Source: JABWCQ01 sp964587105 (lineage in GTDB: Bacteria; Electryoneota; RPQS01). From it: a DNA stretch of 64,000 bases. Made by a program: the position numbers and the translations under genes. The notes below the pieces were generated by a model, which was given only the letters and a program-made list of their open reading frames with translations, made no database searches and was not told where the DNA came from. Positions within the stretch are counted from its first letter, which is position 1, and every line of letters starts with the position of its first letter. Where the stretch lies: positions 248,001-312,000 of the forward strand of contig CAZPKG010000002.1 of the NCBI GenBank assembly GCA_964587105.1. Direction: 5' to 3'. Shown here piece after piece: positions 58,670 through 64,000 of the stretch.

Positions 58670-59836
58670 ATGTTTCTTCGCAAAGTTTGTTTTTCTGCAT
58701 TGTTGCTGGCCCTCGTAGTTCTGCCGGCAACGTCGCACGCTACGGTTACGCGTGTGATCGGTTTGGGTGGCGCTGACGCCAATTACATCGTCCGTGACGC
58801 CTTCAACTCGACGGTTTGGCCGCAACTCGTCAAGCACTACGGCATGCAGTCCGGTATGGAAGTCTATGGCGACGGCGAGAACGGCTGGGACGTTCAAAAG
58901 GCATACGTGAACTACGATTTCGGCGATGAGAAGTCGGTTCTGCAGTTTGCGCTCGACAAGCTGAATCGCCGCAATTACGGTATGCTTGCCGACAACGAGT
59001 TGTCAGGTCTTGACGACGTCGCCGGTGGCTACAACAAGCTGAACATTACCTACGGCCGTCCAATGGGTGATGACATGCTTATTGGCGCCGCGCTGCATTT
59101 CGCAGGCAAGAGCTACACGACTGACGCTGATGGCGGCGACATCGATGATTCGTACAGCGAAATTGGCCTGTTGCTTGGTTTGACCGCGATGCAAGAGAAG
59201 CTTGACGTTTCGTTGGGTTTCCGCAGCGGCGGTTACACGGTTGATCACGGTGGCAATACGTTGGCTGAAGCTGACGGCGCGAGCGACATTATGATCGCTG
59301 GTCGCTACTGGCACGAAGCGAGCGAGACGTACACAATCGTCCCGAGCCTCGCGATTGGCATGCACACAGACAATGCCAAAATGGGTGACGCTGCGCACGA
59401 ATACAGCAGCAGCATGTTCCGTTTGGGCGTTGGCAACAACTGGACGCCGAAAGAAAACCTGCTGGTCATTTCCGAGCTTGGTCTGCGCAGCATGGGTCAA
59501 ACCATGAAGCCGGACGGCGGCGACGAAGCCACGGATTCACAGTCTGACATTTTCTGGCGAATTGGTGTTGAGTCCGAAATCTTCGGATGGCTCTGGGGCC
59601 GCTTCGGCGCCGAGCGCGATTGGCGTGGCGTGACGGAAGAGTCAGAGCTTGGCAAGCCGGAGTATTCATCGAGCGTTACCAGCACCTACGTTGGTGCGAC
59701 GACTCGCTGGAACCGCTTCCAGGCTGACTTGCTTGTCCACCCGTCGTTCTTTGGTTATGGCCCGAACTTCCTGTCCGGTTACACCGACATGATCTTCACG
59801 AAGGCTTCGATCAAGATCAACTTCGACAAGCAGTAA
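58670..59836 (+). CDS. Outer-membrane beta-barrel protein
   Basis: About 388 residues from the ATG preceded by AAGGAG. Signal peptide (to SHA), then about fourteen amphipathic strands such as KLNITYGRPMGDDMLIGAALHFAG, KLDVSLGFRSGG, MFRLGVGNNWTPKENLLVISELGL and RFQADLLVHPSFFGYG. The mature N-terminus (TVTRVIGLGGADANYIVRDAFNSTVWPQLV) resembles that of other FCB barrel proteins starting ...GL.G....Y..D..N...NP. Substrate unknown; possibly an abundant porin-like protein given its good promoter, ribosome site and strong terminator. Confidence 0.82.
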   Translation: MFLRKVCFSALLLALVVLPATSHATVTRVIGLGGADANYIVRDAFNSTVWPQLVKHYGMQSGMEVYGDGENGWDVQKAYVNYDFGDEKSVLQFALDKLNRRNYGMLADNELSGLDDVAGGYNKLNITYGRPMGDDMLIGAALHFAGKSYTTDADGGDIDDSYSEIGLLLGLTAMQEKLDVSLGFRSGGYTVDHGGNTLAEADGASDIMIAGRYWHEASETYTIVPSLAIGMHTDNAKMGDAAHEYSSSMFRLGVGNNWTPKENLLVISELGLRSMGQTMKPDGGDEATDSQSDIFWRIGVESEIFGWLWGRFGAERDWRGVTEESELGKPEYSSSVTSTYVGATTRWNRFQADLLVHPSFFGYGPNFLSGYTDMIFTKASIKINFDKQ

Positions 59837-59867
59837 TTCGCGCATAGCGAACAAGGTTAGAGTTAAG

Positions 59868-59901
59868 GCGGGGCGACTGGATGGTCGCCCCGCTTTTTTT
59901 G
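59868..59901 (+). terminator. Strong rho-independent terminator
   Basis: Ten-bp stem GCGGGGCGAC/GTCGCCCCGC (59868-59877 with 59884-59893) followed by seven T. Confidence 0.95.
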
Positions 59902-59948
59902 TGCACGCTCTTTGCTCTATTAATTGCGATTAACCATGAGGAGCGACT

Positions 59949-61607
59949 ATGGCGCGCAACATCCTTGCACTCTGCATTGTGCCGTTGCTGATTATCGTCA
60001 GTGCGTGCGAAGAAGACACCGCAGAACCGACTGTTGGGAATCCGACGATTACGTTGTTGACCCCAACGGAAAGTGAACTCAGCGGGGTCGTGACAGTTGA
60101 GGTTTTCGGGCACGACGTTGAAGGTCATGCGCTCGACCGCGTGGTCTATTTTGTGGATGACGTGGCGATGTACACGGATCCGAATCCGAGTGCGAGCAGT
60201 CCGTCCAGCACATGGGAGTGGAACAGCGAGACTGTGAGCGACGGCGACTACGAAATCAAAGCCGTGGGCTATGACAACGTGGGCCGTTCGAGTGAAGCGG
60301 CGCGCGAGTTTGCAGTGACGAATGCTGACGCGGCATCCGGAGTCGTGCGCTCGGATCAACTGGGTGTGATTCGCACGCGGCACGGCGCGCAAGTTCGCGT
60401 GCCGCTCGGGGCAGTGCCACTAAGCGAGGATCAGCATAACGCGGCGATGGTGTTCTCGGTGTCTCGTGATACGAGCGCTTCGACACCACCACCTTCTGGC
60501 AAGACTCGTGTTTCAAACTACTACAGATTCACGCCGGGCGGATTTGTCTTCAGGTATCCGGTGGAGATTACTTTACCGATTCTCGAAGGCGCCGATTTGA
60601 CGGGCCGTGAAGTGACGATCTACCGGATCAATCCGACGACGGGTGAATTAGAAAATTTTGCGGGCACGACTGATGCTGAATTTGGAACGATTTCGGCGCA
60701 GACGTATGAACTCTCGACGTGGTTTGCAGCGGTCTCAAATACTCCGGGTGTTGATCCGCAGGGGTGGAGTTGTATTCAGGTTTCATCCGGATCGGATGAT
60801 TGGGTTTCGCTATGTGTCGAGAACTATCTCTTAGCTTTTCCGTCAAGGGATCAACTGTTCTTGCCGCAAAACGGGCTAAATGTCGTCTATGGCAGAAGTC
60901 AGTTCGGGTGGACGGAAGCAGGTCGGTGGTTTCTTCCACAGGGCACCTACACCATCTGTATGCAGAGATTGAACGATGACGGTATCTGGCAAAGGCAATC
61001 CCGATCAATCGTCCTAAATCAGCCCGCAGGTCGAACTTGGGACGGCGGAACGAACTGCAGCGCGGAATGGACGAGCTTCGTGATGGATGGCTCGATTCCA
61101 CTGCCTGTGGCGGGATCGTGCCCCTGTATTCCCGAGGCTTCTATTCCGGTTGGAACAGGCGAAGTTCAGGTGACCTTGCAATGGTTCAGCGAAGCCTCAA
61201 TCGATCTGGACTTGTGGGTCTATGAGCCATCGGGTGAACGTTGCTACTTTGGCCATACGACGACCGCAACAGGCGGCAGGCTTGACCGAGACAACTTGTG
61301 CGGCAACTATGAGAATGGAACGCCGGAGAATATCTTCTGGCAAACCGCACCGGATGGTGAGTTTTCTATCTGGGTCGATTGGTGGTCAGATTGCGGGAAT
61401 AACATCCCACAGATGCCGTTCAATATCAGATTGGTCAATGGAGCCAACGTAGAGACGTTTGACCGGGTCTTAGGGCGAGACCAAGAGCTTGAGGTGGCAC
61501 AGTTTCAAGTATTCCATGGAGCGCTGCGCGTCGCGCCTCCAGGGCGATTGTTTGAAGCGGCGCCTCCGCCTCATGTAGAGAAGCGAGAGTTGGTTGTGAC
61601 GAAGTAG
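59949..61607 (+). CDS. Lipoprotein with Ig-like and YfaP/DUF2135-like domains
   Basis: 552 residues; lipobox VSAC (Cys ~20). Residues ~30-120 form a bacterial Ig-like domain (NPTITLLTPTESELSGVVTVEVFGHDVEGHALDRVVYFVDDV ... SDGDYEIKAVGYDNVG). A ZU5/GPS-like segment follows (GVIRTRHGAQVRVPLGAVPLSED ... GREVTIYRINPTTGELENF). The C-terminal part (VTLQWFSEASIDLDLWVYEPSGERCYFGHTTTATGGRLDRDNLCGNYENGTPENIFW) matches the YfaP/DUF2135 type, with D-L-D-L and GG.LD.D motifs. Cell-surface lipoprotein of unknown role. Ribosome site GAGGAG. Confidence 0.82.
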   Translation: MARNILALCIVPLLIIVSACEEDTAEPTVGNPTITLLTPTESELSGVVTVEVFGHDVEGHALDRVVYFVDDVAMYTDPNPSASSPSSTWEWNSETVSDGDYEIKAVGYDNVGRSSEAAREFAVTNADAASGVVRSDQLGVIRTRHGAQVRVPLGAVPLSEDQHNAAMVFSVSRDTSASTPPPSGKTRVSNYYRFTPGGFVFRYPVEITLPILEGADLTGREVTIYRINPTTGELENFAGTTDAEFGTISAQTYELSTWFAAVSNTPGVDPQGWSCIQVSSGSDDWVSLCVENYLLAFPSRDQLFLPQNGLNVVYGRSQFGWTEAGRWFLPQGTYTICMQRLNDDGIWQRQSRSIVLNQPAGRTWDGGTNCSAEWTSFVMDGSIPLPVAGSCPCIPEASIPVGTGEVQVTLQWFSEASIDLDLWVYEPSGERCYFGHTTTATGGRLDRDNLCGNYENGTPENIFWQTAPDGEFSIWVDWWSDCGNNIPQMPFNIRLVNGANVETFDRVLGRDQELEVAQFQVFHGALRVAPPGRLFEAAPPPHVEKRELVVTK

Positions 61608-61625
61608 TTCCGAATAGAAACAGAA

Positions 61626-61705
61626 CATCCCCCGCAAGCAGAGCTTGCGGGGGATGCTTAATAAATGGCGAAACCCCCGACCGGTGTCATTGTCGGGGGT
61701 TTCTA
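61626..61705 (+). terminator. Two tandem hairpins, terminator
   Basis: CATCCCCCGCAAG/CTTGCGGGGGATG (61626-61656) followed by AAACCCCCGAC/GTCGGGGGTTT (61671-61702) and TCTATT. The second looks like the actual terminator. Confidence 0.85.
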
Positions 61706-62218
61706 TTGCTTCGGCTCCCTGCGATCATGGGTCCCGCGTCAGATCGCGCACAGGCCTTAGCAACTCCTGATAACGTCTAATTGTTTTGCAATCAGACTTC
61801 ATGTCGTTCATTACCCCCCACACTTCGTATGATAGAGTTGTCGCGAAGTTTGTTGCACCAAAAGAGACATGCAAGATGCGAAAAAGTTGCCCGCGAGAGG
61901 CATTGGAGGCATCGCTCTTGAACTCTCTTGCGATTAGTACTTTACGGTGTTATGAGTCAGAACATAACATGGGCATGGTGGAAGTGTCGAGATTGCCAAG
62001 GGATGCGGTGAATCGGCAACATGCCAAGTGAGTATTTTCTTAAAGTAGTGTTTTGAATTGACTTTAGGGGAGAGTCAGAGCTACATTAGGCACGGATATC
62101 GTGAACGGGAGTTTCGCGATCCGGTCAACCGAGGTGAGAATTTCATTAGAGCCCCGCACCAGCCGAATCTCCCGGCGGTGCGGGGTTCGGTGCAAACAGG
62201 GGCAGTTGCATTTTGCAA
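61706..62218 (+). other. Intergenic region
   Basis: About 510 bases without a credible gene (an 81-codon frame at 61786-62031 has no ribosome site or protein-like composition). It contains a GC-rich hairpin CCCCGCACC/GGTGCGGGG (62152-62185). Confidence 0.5.
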
Positions 62219-62251
62219 TGAAAAAGCCCGCCACTTGAAGGTGACAGGCTT
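62219..62251 (-). terminator. Terminator of the tRNA-Phe gene
   Basis: On the minus strand: AAAAGCC-TGTCAC, loop, GTGGCGGGCTTTTT; imperfect stem with a T run, directly after the tRNA 3' end. Confidence 0.8.
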
Positions 62252-62252
62252 T

Positions 62253-62328
<76 letters not shown>

Positions 62329-62719
62329 GGAAACGAAACCGCAATGTAATGATCACCCCGGCAATTGTCAAGCCTTTTGGCGGGGTCGTATTTCAGATCA
62401 TCGTGAGCTGATACTTACGATTACGCTTTTGTGCAAACTATAGCTACTATATTGAGCACAAGTTACAGAATAACAAGGTTCTGAATAAGTCAGACAGACC
62501 CATCATCCGGAACGTAAGTTCTCAAAAATCATTGCGGATAGGGGAATTGGGCAGTAACTTAAGAAGCATTGAGAAGTGTCTGCAAGTGACATAATAATAA
62601 ATTGAAAATATTCGATTTAGATTGCGACAAGTCCGTGCTAAGTTGTAACCTCGCACGAGGTGAAGCTTAATCAAGAATGAGAAGAATGTTGGAACAATAG
62701 ATTAGGATCGGAGGAGCAT
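62329..62719 (+). other. Intergenic region
   Basis: 390 bases, AT-rich. It should hold divergent promoters for the tRNA and the exported-protein gene; I cannot place either with confidence. No other feature seen. Confidence 0.5.
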
Positions 62720-64000
62720 GTGAAAAACTGGAAAAGTATGTTTATCGTTCTCGCTTTGGCGGCAGCGTCATTAGCGTGGGCAGACAATCGTGGTGGACCT
62801 CAGACCCTGGACGAGTGCTCCGCAATTGCAGAGTTCAATTTGCAGCCGGGTATGGAGGAGTTCTCATATCCATTTGAAATCGACGGCGAGTCAAACGGCA
62901 ATTGTGGTCGTCGCGCCGGTTCAGACGAGACTTTTGAGTTTATCGTTTCGGGCACCGGGATGTTTAGTTTTTCCGTGGATTTCAGCGGACGCGGTGCTTG
63001 GATGTACTTGACGACAGGCTGCTGTGACGGAGAGCAGATTTTCCCGCGTGGCTTGGTAGAATCTCACTACAATGTCAATTGTGTTTGGCTGGAACAGGGA
63101 ACCTACTACCTGACCGTTGAAGGCGCAGGCAGCATGGAACTTTACGTCAGCGCCTGCAACAATCCGTGCAATTCACTGGGACTCGAAGACGGGATTACCT
63201 ACGAAGGTACGTCGATGGTCTATGTTGAAACTGTTGACGCCAGTTCAGGTCCGGAGAATTATTTCGGGCCGTGGGAAACCGAAGGTCCGCCGTGTCAGCA
63301 GGAATCCGCAAATCCTGAAGGAAGCACAGTAGGATTTGGTTACTACAATTGGTATAACCAGGATTTCGGTTGGACGCACTTCTTCAACACAGAAGGCATT
63401 GAATGCACGGACTACACTATTGACTCCGCATGTGTCTATATTTGTGCCTACGAGAACGATTTTTGTGGCGGTGAACAGGGTCCGGCCCGTGAGGCGTCAT
63501 ATTGTCAGTGGGATGAAGTCTATACTGACAACGATATGTACCCGTCGGGAATATTGAATCCGGACGCATATCCCGGCAACAACCTCTCGATTTCAGAAAC
63601 CAAGATTTGGGTACCGCTCTACAAATTGGAGGACGGAGTACTTCCCGTTTGGATTGATATTGACGCTTACTCCTATCAATGCGCGTGGGCTACGGAAGTT
63701 CGTTCGTCAAAGCTTGTGGTGTTCATGACATGTCGTCAGATTCCGCCGTCACCCGATGGCTATGACCTTGGTGACTTGCCGAATTTCACCGACGGTGAGC
63801 AACCGTGTTACCCGACACACACGCCAGAAAGCGGCGGACCGGCGAATGCTGTGTTCCCGGCAGAAGATCAAGTGGCTTGGTTAGGCGAATGTGTAACGCA
63901 CGAGCAGTTCCCGAACACAGTTGACGAAGACGGCTGCGATGACGGTGTGTATTTCATTCCTTCTGGTCATTCGCAGGGATCATGGATGCCCGGTGAACAG
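62720..64000 (+). CDS. Secreted Cys-containing protein with GEVED-like domain (3' truncated)
   Basis: Open frame from GTG 62720 (ribosome site GGAGGAG) to the right edge, 427 codons so far. Signal peptide VKNWKSMFIVLALAAASLAWA. Residues ~30-150 look like a pre-peptidase C-terminal-like sandwich (FEFIVSGTGMFSFSVDFSGRGAWMYLTTGCC ... LEQGTYYLTVEGAG). A beta-rich middle part has WDEVYTDNDMYPSG and SYQCAWATEV. YDLGDLPNFTDGEQPCYPTHTPESGGPANAVF then begins a GEVED-type domain, with DEDGCDDGVYFIP near the edge. Probably a T9SS cargo whose sorting domain lies outside the window. Cys-rich like other secreted proteins here. Confidence 0.85.
   Translation, partial: MKNWKSMFIVLALAAASLAWADNRGGPQTLDECSAIAEFNLQPGMEEFSYPFEIDGESNGNCGRRAGSDETFEFIVSGTGMFSFSVDFSGRGAWMYLTTGCCDGEQIFPRGLVESHYNVNCVWLEQGTYYLTVEGAGSMELYVSACNNPCNSLGLEDGITYEGTSMVYVETVDASSGPENYFGPWETEGPPCQQESANPEGSTVGFGYYNWYNQDFGWTHFFNTEGIECTDYTIDSACVYICAYENDFCGGEQGPAREASYCQWDEVYTDNDMYPSGILNPDAYPGNNLSISETKIWVPLYKLEDGVLPVWIDIDAYSYQCAWATEVRSSKLVVFMTCRQIPPSPDGYDLGDLPNFTDGEQPCYPTHTPESGGPANAVFPAEDQVAWLGECVTHEQFPNTVDEDGCDDGVYFIPSGHSQGSWMPGEQ

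Noticed and set aside
61786..62031. 81-codon reading frame before the tRNA
   Set aside because: No ribosome site or recognisable protein features; probably chance.

Overview
The window looks like a piece of chromosome from an uncultured Gram-negative bacterium of the FCB (Fibrobacteres-Chlorobi-Bacteroidetes) side of the tree. About eight proteins end in a type IX secretion (T9SS/Por) C-terminal sorting domain with a YPNPFNPST-type motif. There is a PorV/PorQ-family outer-membrane protein, a TonB-dependent receptor with a carboxypeptidase-regulatory-like N-domain, several lipoproteins and fasciclin proteins. This motif style is typical of Ignavibacteria, Calditrichota, KSB1, Zixibacteria, Cloacimonadota and relatives; I cannot fix the phylum from the sequence alone.

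Layout. 1-5.6 kb: T9SS cargo, a chemoreceptor and a degenerate RIC/hemerythrin-like protein. 5.6-16 kb: an aromatic catabolic region with the genes of homoprotocatechuate (4-hydroxyphenylacetate) degradation: FAH-family HpaG, dehydrogenase HpaE, monooxygenase HpaB, flavin reductase HpaC and ring-cleavage dioxygenase HpaD. Interspersed are a DapA-family lyase, a DinB protein, a fatty-acid desaturase and a MntA-HepT toxin-antitoxin pair whose toxin is frameshifted. 16-19 kb: an AT-rich two-gene module (superfamily I helicase with a degenerate nuclease-like N-domain, plus a DUF2290-like protein) that looks like a mobile or defence unit. 19-26.5 kb: YCF48-type propeller, acetyl-CoA synthetase, a REP-associated transposase with its palindromes and two cargo ORFs, a T9SS protein and a PhzF protein. 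26.5-34.8 kb: two fasciclin genes bracketing small membrane proteins and T9SS cargo. 34.8-37.6 kb: a gene-free, highly structured, terminated segment (candidate ncRNA), then isocitrate dehydrogenase behind a consensus promoter and a structured leader. 38-50.2 kb: a five-gene surface operon (TonB-dependent receptor, beta-helix lipoprotein, large secreted protein, PorV-like barrel, lipoprotein). 50.3-64 kb: two convergent, overlapping membrane/TPR proteins, a Cys-rich protein plus S8 protease, a receiver protein, an outer-membrane protein, a lipoprotein, tRNA-Phe and a truncated secreted protein.

The catabolic genes form a pathway: HpaB with HpaC hydroxylates 4-hydroxyphenylacetate, HpaD opens the ring, HpaE oxidises the semialdehyde and HpaG handles the decarboxylation/isomerisation. 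HpaF, HpaH and a classical HpaI are not present. Intergenic DNA between 5 and 25 kb (and again near 37 kb) is unusually rich in small dispersed repeats: at least four palindromic families and arrays of 7-bp repeats placed just before start codons. The most interesting unexplained items are the helicase/DUF2290 pair, the structured RNA at about 35.0-35.5 kb, the heptamer arrays (one of them inside hpaE), and a paralogous family of small Cys-rich secreted proteins, each immediately upstream of a T9SS-exported protein.
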